Positions 1 to 14,270 of a stretch of DNA of 64,000 nt are shown here, one piece after another. The position numbers were made by a program, and so were the translations under genes. Position 1 is the stretch's first letter, and each line of letters opens with the position of its first letter. This DNA is from Gorsachius magnificus (Eukaryota; Chordata; Aves; Pelecaniformes; Ardeidae). The stretch lies in contig CM067081.1 in the NCBI GenBank assembly GCA_034008185.1, positions 106,153,265 to 106,217,264 on the forward strand. The letters run 5' to 3'. Below the pieces are notes generated by a model. It saw only the letters and a list, made by a program, of their open reading frames with translations, ran no database searches and was not told the DNA's origin.

Positions 1-1204
1 TTTACACAAACAGAATGAGAATTGTCATTGTTAGAAAGTTCACGTTCATTGGCAGCATTCAAAACTGTTTTGGTACTGACAAAGGAACAATTTGGCAGAG
101 AGATAAAACTAAATGCCCATTAGTGGCTGCAGCCCACTGGAGCTTCTTGGTATGTTATGGGTAGAATAGGAGTACAAGTTTATTGTGATTGTCATGTTAA
201 TATCCATCAGCTGTGGAAGTTCATCTAGTAGCATTGAGCATCTAGTCCACATAAAGCAGTATGATCACTGCACAGTCCCAGCAGCATTATGTCTGCCTGT
301 CCACTAAGGGATTCAGACCAAAGGTTCAGTTTCAATGAGCCAGAAAAGTTGCGGGTCTGCTAGGACCTTTTCATGCCTTCAAAAATGATGGGAAACATGA
401 GAAAGCACGTTAGAATGATCTTCAAAGATGCTAAATGACTGAATACAAGTTAGTCACCATCTCTTATATCTTTCAAATGGTAAATAGGAAGCAATAAAAT
501 GGCAATATGTGGAAAAACAGAAGCTACTCAAACAGAAACATTGTCCAAGATTAAGTGACCTACAACATTATCAGCAATTTAACTCACACTGAGTAATGCT
601 TTATATTTTGCATCAGGAGGCGTTTATCATGTGTCTGCCTGTCTAATCATCATTGCAGCTATCAAATCTGGCTTATCCATCTTTGCTATGGCATTACCAT
701 CTGCATAAATGGTGAATCAAACCAAATTGGATTGTTCTAGAAGCATACAAAAATCACACCGATAATAAGGCTAGGTGGTTGAGTTTCAGGGTCTGTGGAA
801 ACACCTATTCATGTAGATGCATTTGAGGGCCTGACATGGTTAAACACAAAAGCCATTTTTATTTCCTTTTTAAACTCTCTCTACCCGGCTTAACCATTCC
901 ATGGTGGTTTTTAAATTACCTCTGACCTGTGTGGAAGAAGTGCGTATAATGTCCTCTTTATCACTGAGTCTGTTAGTGCAGTCAGACTAGCATCCCGAGT
1001 TGCAAACAAAGAAAGAATTTCATGACAGGGACTTGTGTCCCTTTTCTTAAGTGCTGGGCAAGGCCAGTTGCTACCAATTGTTTCCCAAAGTTAAAGAGAA
1101 TCCTTTCTAACCTACAAAGGCATGGACAAAGGTAATGACTGCTTTAGACCCCATCCCTGTCCTCCTCAGTATGTGCAGAATAATTGATTGTACTGCTTGC
1201 AATA
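1..1204. other. AT-rich noncoding sequence, no feature seen
   Basis: No coding frame, RNA gene or clear repeat could be recognised before the CR1 element. Short open stretches exist but have no coding character. Confidence 0.5.
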
Positions 1205-1985
1205 TTCAAAGTGAATATTAAATTCAGCAGAGACAAGTGTAGAGTCCTGCCCCTGGGCAGGAAGAACCTCTGGCGGTGGTACAGGATGGAGACTGACAGG
1301 CTGGGGAACAACTCTGTGGAAGGCCCTGGAGCTCTGGGATGACAGCAAGCTGAGCAGAAGCCTGCAGTGTGCCTTGGCAGAAATAAAGGCCAAGAGCATC
1401 CTGGGCTCTATTAACAGCAGCACAGCCAGTAGACTGAAGGGAGTAATTATCCCCCTTTACTCTGCACTCATTAGACTGCATCGAAAACACATGGCCCAGT
1501 TTTGGGCCACCCATACAAGAAATACATAGGCAAACCAGAGCCAGTTTAGCAGAAGGCAGTTGAGTCGGTCATGCTGGAGCATTTGCCCTGTGAGAAGAGT
1601 CTGGGGGAACTGAGCTTGTTCAGCCTGGAGGAAGACCCGATAGCCTCCTCCCTGTACCTACAAGGAGGTTAGCAAATAAATGGAGCTGGCTTTTCACAAC
1701 AGTACATGGTGGGAAAATGAGAGGCAACAGGCTTAAACTGAAATAAAAGAGCTTCAGACTGGGTACAAGAAAAACTTCTTACACATGAGGATAGGCAAGC
1801 AGTGGAGTTGGTTGTCCAGAGAGGTTTGCAGTCTCTATCCTTGGAGGATTTCAGGAGTAGGCTGGATAAAGGCCTCAGAAACATGGTCTGAGCTCAGAGC
1901 TGACCCTGCTTTGATCCAGAGGTTGGACTATAGACCTCCTGGAGTCCTTTCCAATCTGAATTATCCTAGAATACTTCCAAAACAT
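1205..1985 (+). mobile_element. CR1 LINE, 5'-truncated 3' end (avian type)
   Basis: This is the 3' part of a chicken-repeat-1 (CR1) non-LTR retrotransposon in sense orientation. Hallmarks seen in order: an aagtgtagagtcctgcccctgggcag-like start near 1235; a stretch translating as IIPLYSALIRLHRKHMAQFW at 1446-1505, which is the C-terminal part of the CR1 ORF2 reverse-transcriptase protein; a 'ttgttcagcctggagga' segment near 1617; 'agaaaaacttctta' near 1769; and the CR1 terminal motif 'ggttggactatagacctcctgg' near 1921. The normal terminal short tandem repeat is decayed to 'ttatcctagaat'. Several indels and stops break the reading frame, so the copy is dead. CR1 copies are usually 5'-truncated like this one. 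The 5' edge is approximate, and no target-site duplication was identified. CR1 in this form points to a bird or another sauropsid. Confidence 0.9.
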
Positions 1986-4900
1986 CCAGTGAATAAATCT
2001 TCTTGCTTATCCCGTGCTGGTGAGTTGTGTGCAGTTCCATTGGATAATTATTTCCATTTCTGTCATTTTAACTTACATGTTAAACTAATTGAATGTTCCA
2101 ATATGGGTAACTTTTTATTACTCTGCCAACTCTTATGTTACTCCTTCTGTGAGGTAGCAAAAGTGAAGGAAAATTAGACCACTTACACAACTGCTTCAGC
2201 ACATATTACCATGGTGAAGTAGGAGTGGATCTGTAGAAGAAGCAGGCAGTGTTGAGGATCTGACATCATTCTATACTGATTTCAGGGCTTTTAATTTGCA
2301 CCAGCTTTAGTGTGATCATATGGACTGAAAGTCCTTCAGTGGTTTTGGCATGTTAGATCAGCTTCAGGTGCAGTTGCATCTGAAAGGAATACAGTTTGTG
2401 TGCACAGAGACTACACTGCGCTGTGAACAGAAATGTTGGAATAGGGATGATCAGGTGGTTCCTTTCAAAAGTACATTCCCACCCTGAACTAAAATGCTAA
2501 TATGGATGTATGTGTAGTTATATTTTGAACACTCACTTCAGTAGGTAATAAAATAGATTGATGATAATACTTCATAAATACCTTGTCAGAAATTGGCATT
2601 TCAAATACAAAACAGTCAAGTAATATTATATAGTACTGGGAATGTTAATATGCAAATGTTTAGATGTCCTGGTGGATTAAATTAGTGCTGCAATCTTAAG
2701 AGGTACAGCAATAACTTCTTAAAAGAACATAGTCCAATAGTTACTATAAAGCACTGGCATATTTCTTGCATCCTTGTTCTGGATTCCCAGCATAACTCAC
2801 AAAATCAGAGCTCTTAGGATTTACGCTGGCTTCTGCCGGCATAAGCCTTGGTGCAAACTATGCGTGGCAGCAAGCCTGCTCTGAAGATAAAACCTAGGAT
2901 GGATTACATTCCTTTGCTGTACGTAAAGATGGCCTCAGTAGCCTTTACTCCTCAAAGTTAAATTCCTTTGGACAATAAAGAATTGCATTGGTAACTAGCA
3001 CTTCTCTGAGCCATTGTAGTGAATATCCATCATTCCTACTGATGAGTTACACTTTTAACTGGGTAAATACAGCTGAGGAGGTCGAATGTTGTTTACAACT
3101 GCTATGCCCAGCTGTATTAATAGAAACCCCTCCCACATATATCACAGGTCAGGACATGAGGTACAAACTTTTTTCTGTGACCTGATGAAGAATAAAAAAC
3201 ATTTCTAGCACAAAAAAAGAGGTAATATATTCATTCTAGGTTTGAAAATTGTTATCAGATTAAAATATTTAAAAAGGAATTCCCTTTCCAGAACAAACCC
3301 TCCTTTCATTCAGTAGATGTAACAATTGTCAAAGAAACCCAAATGAAAAGCCATTCCTAATCACTGTAGAGCAATTACACCTTAGTTTTGAATGATCAAT
3401 GCAAATTTCTCTGTTGCCATTTAGTTTTAATCAGAGCATAGTCATATAAAAATGTTAATTAGAATGTAGATTTCTACTCAACCTTGCTTAGAAGGAGAAG
3501 CACATCAATAAAAATAGTGGCATGGATAAATGAACAGGTTGATGGAAAAAAACATTATCATTTATTTGAATGATGAGTATTCCTGCTCTGAAAGCATCTT
3601 TGCTGAAGGCAAGGGTTTTAATATATTTAAATTTACCTTCCAAACATAGAAGAAAACTATTCTCTGGAGAAAATGAAGCTGTCTGAAATATATTTAGGTA
3701 TGATGAAATAAGCATAATGGCCCTATTGCAACGTGTTATGGCTTCTGATGATGTGCATCTATTCTGAAGTACTTCAGGGTGGTGAAGTTTTGATGACATG
3801 ATGTGAAGCAACACAGACTTCTGATTTCAGTGGATTTGCATTAGCTAAAGATCAGGTCTAGATGTTATCACACTGTGAATACCTTTAAGAAACACGATTC
3901 TGCAAGTGGTTAAGAGGTCAACAGTCTATGAAACTGCATTTCATTTATATGATGATCACAGTTCCTACACTGTGAGCCTGTTTCTTTACCTTACACCTGG
4001 ACGCAATACCAGCTTAAGGTGGTGCTTCCTCCATTTCTTGCTTCTGCACCCTTTTGGCACCTCTGTTGTGCTGACACAGCTGCCTCTGGTACGAATAAAA
4101 CTTGGGGGCAGATTATTTTGAAAATTAAGAAGGAAATAGTGGGATTTTTTGGCATGTTTTTTCCATAGCTGGATCAGTTCTTGATCTGACATTTGCACCA
4201 GAGCTGCACAGTGACTCCAATGCTCTATTCCAGTGGGACAGCATGCCGTGACACAGAAGTGGTGGGAGGAAGGGCTGGGTGCTGGGGCATGGCAGTGTCT
4301 CAGACCAGTAACTCCGCTGAACCCTTGCTAATGTTGAACCTCACCTTGAGACTAGTTTGTGATTTCTTCCTCCCCACACCAATATTTTAACAAATAATTG
4401 TTTCTATTGGTGGCTTATACCTATGAGCACATGTAAAACACAGTTTGGTGTTTTATGAAGGCTATTTAAGTGGTACTAGGTCCTGAAGCACTTACCCAGG
4501 GAAAATGATCTTTGAGGAAATTCTGCTTGAATCAAACATGTATTCCACTGACATGAGACAACCACCATAACCTAATTGTTCAGGAAATTGTTAGCACTGT
4601 GGGTTGTGTTTTTTGTGGTTTTTTTTATTTTTTTATTTTTAGTTAATTATACTCTTTCTTAAGTCACTCAGGTCTTCAGAATATTTTTGTTTCTGTTATC
4701 TCATAAACACCATTTTTTCAAGAGGTGCTGGGAATACAGGTGTGTGCCTGAGAGAATGAACATGAGTTTTGTGCTGTTAGCTAGGTTTATCATGACTTCT
4801 ATGACAAGGATGACTGTCTTGTGCTTTCCCTGTCTCTTGTGGCTCATTGTCTTGGAGCTTCTAAATAATTCAAAGTTATGCACTGAAACTGCCTTTCCAT

Positions 4901-7900
4901 TAAAGTGTGGGGGCAAACAGTTGATTTTAAGCTTGATACATTTCTGAGCAGAGCTACATGGCCTGGTTGCCTGCCAGAGCATGAGACTGGGTCTGATTAC
5001 TGGAGAAATCCTTTCCTGTTCTGTGAACTCAGAAGGGAACCTTGTAAAGCTTTCACGCACCTGATAGCAGGGAGACAGTGCTATGAGCTCTGCAGGCAAG
5101 AGTCAGCTCTTCCTATGCTGATGGCAGAGAGATGGTAGATAGATGCATTAATGTTAATATTATTAATATAAGTGTTAATATAATTCCTCTTCCTGGAAGT
5201 CCCAGCTTCTGTCATCAGAGAACTAAATGTCTCTTTCCTTAACTGTGGGGTATATGCATAAACCCATATAATATATAGAGTGCTGGATAAATCCCAGTGT
5301 ATACTTCTTTGCAACCTCTGTTGTGTCAGTCCTTTAGTCTATTTGAGTTTAACTGTCTTCCCAGATTGATATGTTAAAGATTAATGACACTGTTACTCAA
5401 AATCAAGGAATCCATTACAAAGGAATTAAGATGTAGATGATTTAGCAGTGAACTTTTCTGTCGTATGTCCAAGTAAACTGTGACCTTAAGTGTTCATAAA
5501 AATAAGTGAGCTGTATTCTGACGGTCTGTTTGCTCTCTGCTCTGTGATGCATGGTACTTGTCTGTGTAATTGTGAGTGGTCGAGTCAGTGCCTATGTCCA
5601 TGGCGCTTTTGGAAACATCTGGTCTAAAAGGTGTTTGGGCAGAGGGAGGTGCCAGTGATGACACGGCCATGTGAAATGACGCACAAACAGCCAGGGCATT
5701 CAGATTAGAATTTCACAGGCATTTAATGAGAAAAGAATAGTTACCTGTTTATATGTAACTTAATATTTTGTTGCATATTGCAGAAACTTTTGGAAATGAT
5801 TCCTCTTAAAGAATTACATCACTAGATTGTAGACTCGCTTTCTTCAGTGAGTTCAGATTGAATTGAATGCTGGGTGTTTATTGATGAGGTATTTCCTTAG
5901 GCATGACTAACAACAGTGTTAGTGACAAATTCTGTCTGCATGTGAATGGTATGACAGGGTTTAGCCAGTTTATTAAGAATAATTGTTTCAAATGTTCAGA
6001 GGACAGCTAATACAGATTGACTCCTTCTTTATACTTGAATTTCTCACATCAGTAGGAGGTCAGGATGTTCATTTGTGATGTGTGTAGATAATTTAATGAT
6101 AATTGCTCAAATATTGGCAGGATGCACATGGCTTTTCCCCAAGGGTCATGTTCTTTGCTTTGAAAATTAATTTTGTTTGTCCTGATGTCATAACACACTG
6201 TTAAATGGAAAGGACTAAGTCTGTGCGGTACAAGGGAGGGGGAAAAGTTGACCTCATTATTTTGAGTTTGGCTAGAATGTATGGAATTTGGTCTAACATG
6301 GTAGTTACATACCCAGTCCACTCCAGCTAAAATAAATAACTCACTAAATATGTGTGCCTTCACTAGGATTGCTATTTTATCTATTTGTCATGTCTGGTTC
6401 TCCTCTAACTTATGTACTTGGGAAAAAAGATAGGACAGATTTTTACATGTTAATCTTTACTTCTGCTCTTTTTTTCCACAAAAGAGTCAAAGTCTTTGTA
6501 AAAATTTGGCACCACTGTTCTTCCTGTGAAAAGTTGTATTTTAAATGCATGATCGGTTTCTTTCTTTCTTCTTCTTTTCCTTACCACTTTTCAAACAGGT
6601 AGAATAATTTAGAGGCTCAAGTTGAAATATATTCTGAGTCTGACTCTTCACATTCAAAGGCCTGAAAATCATGCCTTTTTCAAACAATTGGTTCAGAGGT
6701 GCCTTAGCATGGAGGCACCTCACTTTGGTTCTACTTATCATATTTTGATAATGTGTGATCCACTTTTTGTTACATCGTATGTCTGAACATGCTCACTGAA
6801 ATCTGTTGCACAACTTGTGTGAAGAAGATAACACATATAGTATAAAAGCCTGTTTTACAGTCCTTTGCATTTCTCTTGATGTCTAGCACAGTTTTGCCAG
6901 AATAATGGTTCATCTTTGTGCCCAATATGATTTAGAAACAACATGTATTGTAAAAAATACAGTCGGTCTTTATAAAGAAGTAAGATTAAGGACTTAGTAG
7001 TGAGGGAGGAGAGCGAAACTCCAAACTTCACGCACTAGAGAATCAGATAATTCATGTAACATTTCACAATAATATATGTTGAAAGAATTAAATTTTACCA
7101 TAAGTCTTCTTGCTCATTTTCATACTTTGTAAGGTGGATTGTTGAATCATATAACATATCAGACATTTCATATCATGAATCATTTGCACTGCCTTGATAA
7201 GAAAGAGGATACAAGTCTTTGATGTGAATATGAAGTGCAGTTATATTAAAATTATTGCTATTTCATGAACTGGTCCAGAAAGATAAAGAAAGAAGTGTGG
7301 AGAAGTTATCTGTGAAAGTGGTGTAACTCAGAAGTTTTGAACATAGCCTGATGTTATAGGGTGGTTCTGCTTGCTGATGGGTCTTTTCTTAGCGTTAGTA
7401 TTTTTGACGAAAAATTTCATGGGATCATATTGTACTTTTAAGCTAGAGTAAGACCAGCTGATTGCCTGATGCAGTCACTGGATAGCTAATTGAGTGTTTA
7501 AAAAAAAAATAACCATTTTTACTGTTGTGGCCTGCATCACTGAATTCTGAAAATTTGTTAATTATGCCGAAAACACAAACAGCTTCTGTTTTCATGCTAA
7601 TCACTTAGCCTTGTGGTGCTCTTGATCTGGAGGTGGATCAGGTGCAGCATGCTCTTAAGACTTCCTCAGGTGGATTGGGTTAAAAGAAACCGTCACATCC
7701 TCTGTGTAGCAGGGGTGGGGGGGGGTTGCAAGGTGAAGGGGAGAGGTGGCTTGAGAGGCTTTGCAGTGCAGAAGACAAGATCAACAACATGGGTGGATTT
7801 AAAAGGAGGTACTCCACCGAAGTCATACAAAGTTCTCTCCTCGTATTTTTAGGCCTGTAGCATTATGAGAAGTTTATGATCTCCCTCATTTGAATTCATA

Positions 7901-9878
7901 TGATTATAGAATGGGGACCTCAAAAATGTGTACCATATTGTCAAGTCAGTCAATAGCTTTCTGAGGAGGAAATAATTGCTGTAGTCTCATTCATGCCCTC
8001 CTTCCTCCTCCCAGTAAAACAATGCTGACTGTTCTTTGGTGGGGAAGAAGGTGTTAGTAAGGCCAAGGTAGTATTTTGATGGTAGTATAATGTGATACGA
8101 GGCTTTCTAAACCATATTACTCTATAATGACATTTTTGATGGCTCAGCTGTTCTACTTTTACTTCTTCACACATTTATTTATCTGGTTTGTAGACTAAGC
8201 CACCACTGCCAATTCTATCACACCCCTCACATGGAATAGGATGTCTCATGGAAAACAATAAAGTCAGAATAAGTTGTGTTCTACAGCTGTAATCCTTTTC
8301 ACATTTTGCTGCATTTTTGCAACTCTGAAACTGCATGTATCAGTGTATCATGTGAGTAGGTATCTAGACAGGATTGCACAACTAATATTTTTGGAAACCC
8401 AGTTAGCAGGACTTCCAGGCTTACACTCTGTCTCATCAAGCATAAATTCGTATTATGACTCATTCAATGAAATGCCCATTTTTTAAGGTTCTTAAAGAAG
8501 TCTAAATCAGAGTATAGTAGTAATAAATATAACAGTGGTCATATTATACTAACAGTTGAACCAAAGGCAGAACCAGCTTCTCTGATAAGCCCTGAAGTGC
8601 ATCCAGAATGTTGCTAAAAATACACAATATTTACACAAGTATTGAAGCTGTTAAGATGCAAACAACTCCTACTATTTACTTTCTTTGGGAGAATATATAA
8701 TGATTTCTGTACAATGTTAATTTATGTTTAATGTTCTTATTTTCCATTTTTACTAATATAATTGGTTATATAAAGACAGATGTCGTTTATGATTTCTTTT
8801 ATGAGAAACAATAATTTGATTGAGCTTGTTTCATATTGCGTACTTACTGTGAAGCTAGAATGGGCTTTATTATGTACCAAAGGAATAACAAAACAAAATC
8901 ATGAAAGAATGGTTGAATTGAGGATATGACACACCTTGTGAAATAAAAGTGGTTTATGCTGACTGTAACTTACTTCTGCTTTGCCAAGTGCAGATACAGA
9001 ATTCAGGCTCTTCAAAGGAGTTATGCTTCTTTGTTATAGCTCTCCCCTGTGAATATGTATGTACACAGAGCAAATACGCACAACATACAAGTTTAGACCA
9101 AAGTAATGGCTACTGTCTTAGTCTATTGAAATACAAACAAAATTTGTTCAGATGCACAAATAGAAAATAAAGGCTTTTTTTTCTCTGAACATGGAGGAAA
9201 GAAGAGGAGGAAAAACACAATATCCACAACTACAGCTTTCTCTTGTGAGTTTCTTATTTCTGGATTAAGATTGACAGTGAATAATATATAACTGAAAGGC
9301 AGTGGTCTGGCAATATTACCAGCAATGGGGAAAGTGAGTTACAATTGAGAAAGTGTTGTCTTATAGCAGTAACAAGTGTTTTAACAATGTGCATGTTGAT
9401 ATACTGGTTTTATATTACTCCTCTATGAAGAGTTGAGTGGCACATCAAAGAAAAAGTCAATGAACAGAAAGCTTTCTCCCTGCTTTTTAAAGCAACTTAA
9501 AGATTTTTTTTTTTAGTAATTAAGAGGAGGAGGAAAAGGCTTTAAGAGTGTACACACAAAAAATAAATTAAACAAGGAATAGCAAGAGGAGAGATTATCT
9601 CAAGTTTAGCATGTAAATTTGTACCACTGTGCGTTGGAAGGCTCATGTTACAACTCATTCTTCTACTGAAATGGAATCAAAATGCTCTTTTCGGCTTCTG
9701 ATTTAAGGCTGGAAATTCCTGAATACCCCTTTTACAGTAATGCAGTGACAATACTACATTCCATTTTTTGTTTTAGATTGCTGTTTCTCACTGCTTTCAG
9801 GTTATACTCTGGGATGATACTGTCAGAGTAGAGCCAAAATGTTTCTTTTGGATTTTGGACAAATAAGACTGGGATCTT
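1986..9878. other. AT-rich noncoding sequence, no gene seen
   Basis: Nothing gene-like could be supported. Open frames up to 132 codons (4701-5099, minus) overlap frames on the other strand and match no family I know. Minor simple sequence: a T-rich tract at 4606-4642, an AT-rich 'ttaatat' cluster at 5147-5182 and a G-run of about 14 positions near 7712-7727. Confidence 0.45.
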
Positions 9879-9904
9879 CTGTATTTAGTTACTGTATTTA
9901 GTTC
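9879..9904. repeat. 13-bp tandem duplication
   Basis: Two adjacent copies of ctgtatttagtt(a/c) occupy 9879-9891 and 9892-9904 and differ only at the last base. Just downstream, tacaccct (9913-9920) and agggtgta (9933-9940) form an 8-bp stem around a 12-base loop. This looks like local replication slippage. Confidence 0.7.
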
Positions 9905-9940
9905 TAAAACTGTACACCCTTATGGTGCCCTTAGGGTGTA

Positions 9941-12900
9941 TTCTTGTGATTTGGTGAGGATTCAACTGCTGCTTTCTTTGGGTTTAGTAATGCCTGCTTT
10001 AGGCAAATATAAAGTTGAGGGATTTGGATTTTTTTTTCCTTCAACTGAATGTAATTTTCTCTAAAGGTATTTCTATGTGATCAGTAACTGTTCAAATGGC
10101 TGTGACTTAGATGCTTGTCCTGATAATGGAATAGGAGCTGAAGGTCATCCTAAAATGTCTTGAATTCTTCCAAATCCCTTTGCCATTGAAGAAATAACCA
10201 TTAAGTGCTCAATGGCACACTGTTCAGAGTCAGCAAATAGGCACCAGGTGACATTTAGACTACTTGACTATTACCTCAAATCATTTATTCAATGAATAAT
10301 AGGCTGTTTCTTCCCTCCCAGGGCATGCTTATTCTCTTGGTCTGCATGAGATTTTGCTGTGATATGTGTGCTGTTAACAAACCCCAATTTCTGGCCTGCA
10401 GTGTGGGCTTGAGTGAAGGAAGCCCCACTAACAGGTGTCCAGGCATGTCCTGAGTTTGGATTGCCTTAAGCTGCCAGTTGCCCAAATTATAACATTTGAC
10501 AGTCTGAATGCTTGACATAATTCATAAGAACACAAAAGTACAGGAAGAGTGAGGACTGTATCTAGGCCTTCACAGTGCAGCCACTTGGAGCTCAGAGACA
10601 GAAGTTTGTCTCCCATTCAGTCTCTCTTATGAAGATGGTATATCTTTTGGCAGCATAGGAAACTCTTCACCCTTTCTTCCCTGTGGATTTCAGTCATGAG
10701 TCTTTCAAACTTGATCCTAAGTATTCCCAGTTTGCATCAAATGCTTAAGCTTTTCTCCAAGACTGTGTTCTTTGCTACTTTTTTTTTTTTTATTATTATT
10801 TTCTGTGCTTGCAATAGATTGGGGAAAGTCGGTTAAATTTTTCTTGTCCTCATGATGGCAAGTAGGGTCTTTTACTTAAAAAGAAAGAAAAAAATAAAAA
10901 GTTGTTTCCAATTTCCATAAAATGCTTGCAAAAATAATGTGAATGTTACTTCATAAATTGAAGGAAAATCTTCAATTTTTTTTGAGTTAATTTTCATCTT
11001 AAAAGCTTCTAGACAAATTTGGTTGCGCTTTTCAAATTTGTCTACCAGTCATGTCTATGTCTATGTCTACGCCATGCAGTTCAATGTTTTCTAAAAACAC
11101 CAAAACACTTCCTGAAGAAACATAACAAGGAGGAGGATAGCCCACTTGTGTGGATGCCCATTAAGATACTGCATCTCTATATGATTCTAAGAACATGGAA
11201 ATGTTGGACTAGGCATGTGCAAAAGTCCATTGTGTGCTTGCTCACGCATCCCTTCCAGTGCAGTGTGGTGCAAGATGTGCACGTGCCACTATCACAATTT
11301 TTTATATATATATTTCTGCAGATTATATACATTGCCTCCAAGATATTTTTCAAAGTTCCAGTGAGTGTTTAGCATGCACGCTGAATTTTATCTTGTGAAG
11401 AGAATTAATTTATCTCCTGTGGAGACTACTATTTGATTTTTCTTTTTTTTCTTTTCTTACTAAAAGTATCAGAACTTTGGTAGTGACACTCCTGGTGTTA
11501 CATTTTTTGCAGTTCAGATGAAAACTGAAACGAGTTAGACAGATGTGACTTAGTCATTTCTTTACTCCTAGTACATGGGGCTGCTGGTGAGACACAAGAG
11601 ATGACAGATCTGTCCAGCCAGCTAGTGATTTGACATACCATCCTCTTTTTATAAAAACATAAGACGTTCAAATGCACAAAACAATAGACTTTGGGTAGCT
11701 ACTTCCATCTTTTTTAAAGAGGTATGATTGTCTTAATGGATATCCTAAAAATATATGGGAAATTCTTTATCAGCATTAGCCCCTGCAGCTTTTTAACACT
11801 TGCATAAAAGAAAAAAAAACAACCTTTTTTTCCTAATGATATTTAAAAGAAAGACAGAAATTTGCATTCAGAAAATATATTTAAGAAACCCTTAAGCTCT
11901 CATCTATAGCTTGCCCAAGGTTGTCTGTGCAAAAACTTATATTTATGCTTGTGATAGATCCCATGGTGGTAAATCTGTTTGCTAGAAATTTTAATTTGGT
12001 AGTACAGCATACACAACCAGATTTTATATTTTTTCCATCTGTAATTGGAGCCAATGACAAAGGCTTTTTGGTAGCGTCAAAAGTGTGTGTGGAGAAAGAA
12101 CAGTAATTTTTGATCACCAAGATATGTAAGTAGGGGAAGGAATTAATTTGGTTTCCTTTTGTCATTTTGCTTTACTTTTTTTTAAGAAAAAGTAACAGAG
12201 AGTTAAAGAAGTATTCACAATTCCTTGGGAAAACAAGCAGGAAATCTGTCTCGCACCTCATCCTAGATGAGTTTTATTACTGGGAGTTGAGAATTGTTGA
12301 GTACTCTGTGTGCCTCTTCCCCCTATACTTCCACCCCAAGCTGTTTCAATTCTTTATCTTTTTAAGAAGAAATTGCACAAATCAGGTGAAAATGTGGAGA
12401 AAGACCCATTCTCTGTAGGCACACAGAAAAAACACTTTTGAGAGAGCAGAATTTTGTAGTCAAAATAATTGGATTACACTCCCAAGAGGAAACTCCTTAG
12501 AACAGCAAAATTAGGTACTTCAAAACAGGTTGTACAGGTTATCTTGGCTCATACTGTTCCGTCTTTTCTTTTCACAAGCATCAGTGTAATTAAATCCTCT
12601 GTTTATATACTCTAAGTTTCACTGAAAAGGGAGTAATGTCTTTTCCCATTGGAAGGTGCTCCACAGTTTGAGTGCTGTAATAACATTACATTAAGATGAA
12701 TGCTTTCCTCCTCATTTTCTGCTTAAGCTTAAACTACTTGCTTCTAGTGTCCATACAGCTCTTTGGCTGGGTTTTGTTTTTTCTTCCCTTGTACACTAAT
12801 GGAAAATTGTGCTATCCCTTATTAGACTACATTTTATTAGATTAAAAGAGACAAGTTATTTTGGTCTCCTCTTGGAACAAACTACTGTGGCACTTCAGTA

Positions 12901-14245
12901 TTTGTGAAGGGTTTTTTTTTTTTTACTCTTTAAAAAAAATCACAGAATATAGTTTTGAAACTGCTTCTTCAGCAAATAATACATAATTTGAAAAATTTAC
13001 TTTACACTTTCCATTACCCAACAGATTTATTTCTTCTAAACATCCAGCAAAAAGATGTGTTTCGGGGGGAAACGCACTGTTTTACATCAAGCGCTATGAA
13101 CAGTGGTACAGCATTCTTGCTAAGTTACTCTTTTCAAATGATTGTTGTTTTCAAGGCTTTTTGCAATGGTTGAGACTTGGCAGAAGAGAATCAAGGTTGA
13201 AATGGGGGAATATGTCATTCTGTGTGCCAAAGCACTAGGTTTGATTTTCTTGCTCTTTTCACAATACATGTCAATAGTGAGAAATTATCAGCTGTATTTA
13301 GCTGAATTATGTGATGAAGTCATTTCCTCTGGGAAGGATTGCTTTGGTACACATTTGCTATGTAATGGGGTTGCTGTCTTTATATGTTTTCCCTTCACTG
13401 GTCTTATTGTCCTTTTTTTCATAAAGAAGAAGCTATTGAGGTTTTGGGAGAAATTAATGAACAGTTTCTAAAACCAAAACTGCTCTTTTTTATGTTTTTT
13501 TTTTCTGTTTTGATGGCTAGACTTTCTGCTTTGTAATATGGCTGTCATGCATAGCTTGTCTCCATACTGAAAACTGAGGTTCTTGTGACAGCCCTGAGGA
13601 TCTTTAAAACTGTCATTTTTAAATGTATCGCCATCTATTTGAACTCTGCATCTCTGGCAGATTGTCAGAATAGACGGGGTCACATTTTGAAGTGAAAAGT
13701 CTAAAAGCATTGTAAATCAAATCTTTACTTTGAAAGCTGAGTGACTAAGCTATGGCACCCCTTTCTCCTCAGTATGTTACTCCCAGTAGCCAACCCTGTT
13801 TCCAAGGCAGATTCATCCCACTGAAAGACACTGTGAGGAGGAACCTAGGCTGGGTACAGCTAAGACCCAATAACACATTTCGAAGCAAGTAGCTCACTCA
13901 GAGGTGCAGTTGCACTCTGAAAAGGCTTCTAGCATTGCTGGAAACACAAAATTTTGCTTGTGTGCAAGACGGGGAAATATGTATTCCCTTGCTAGCTCTC
14001 TCTTCGTGACTCCCCAGTCAAACATTAAACAAGTGGAAAAAAATAGGCTTGACTGACTGGCAGTTCTGCTTATGTATTTACCTTGTCTTGGTTTTCTACT
14101 GTAAGTAGTGTGAAGCATAGTGAAATCTTTTATACTGGTTGTAAAAGCAGAGCATCTTAAAATGCAGATCATCATTAAGTATTGGATCAGAATGTTCTAG
14201 ACCTCATGTCACAATGTTACCCAAACTGGCACATTGTGATAAAAT
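9941..14245. other. AT-rich noncoding sequence, no gene seen
   Basis: No coding gene recognised. Small simple repeats only: a T run continuing into (TAT)n at 10779-10802, a three-copy tatgtc-like hexamer near 11051-11070, and T runs near 12910 and 13495. Confidence 0.45.
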
Positions 14246-14270
14246 AAAAAACAAACAAACAAACAAAAAA
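14246..14270. repeat. (AAAC)n microsatellite
   Basis: An imperfect AAAC repeat with about four clean units, flanked by A runs. It resembles an old poly-A tail that has become a microsatellite, but no retroelement body was recognised upstream. Confidence 0.7.

Noticed and set aside
4701..5099. 132-codon open frame on the minus strand
   Set aside because: Overlaps open frames on the plus strand, has no recognisable domain, and no splice or codon signature.
7885..7990. tgattatagaatggggacctcaaa, resembling an antisense CR1 tail
   Set aside because: The match is short and stops at once; the rest of the CR1 3' end is absent.
11019..11372. 117-codon plus-strand frame rich in C, F, L and H
   Set aside because: Low-complexity residue mix typical of T-rich noncoding DNA.
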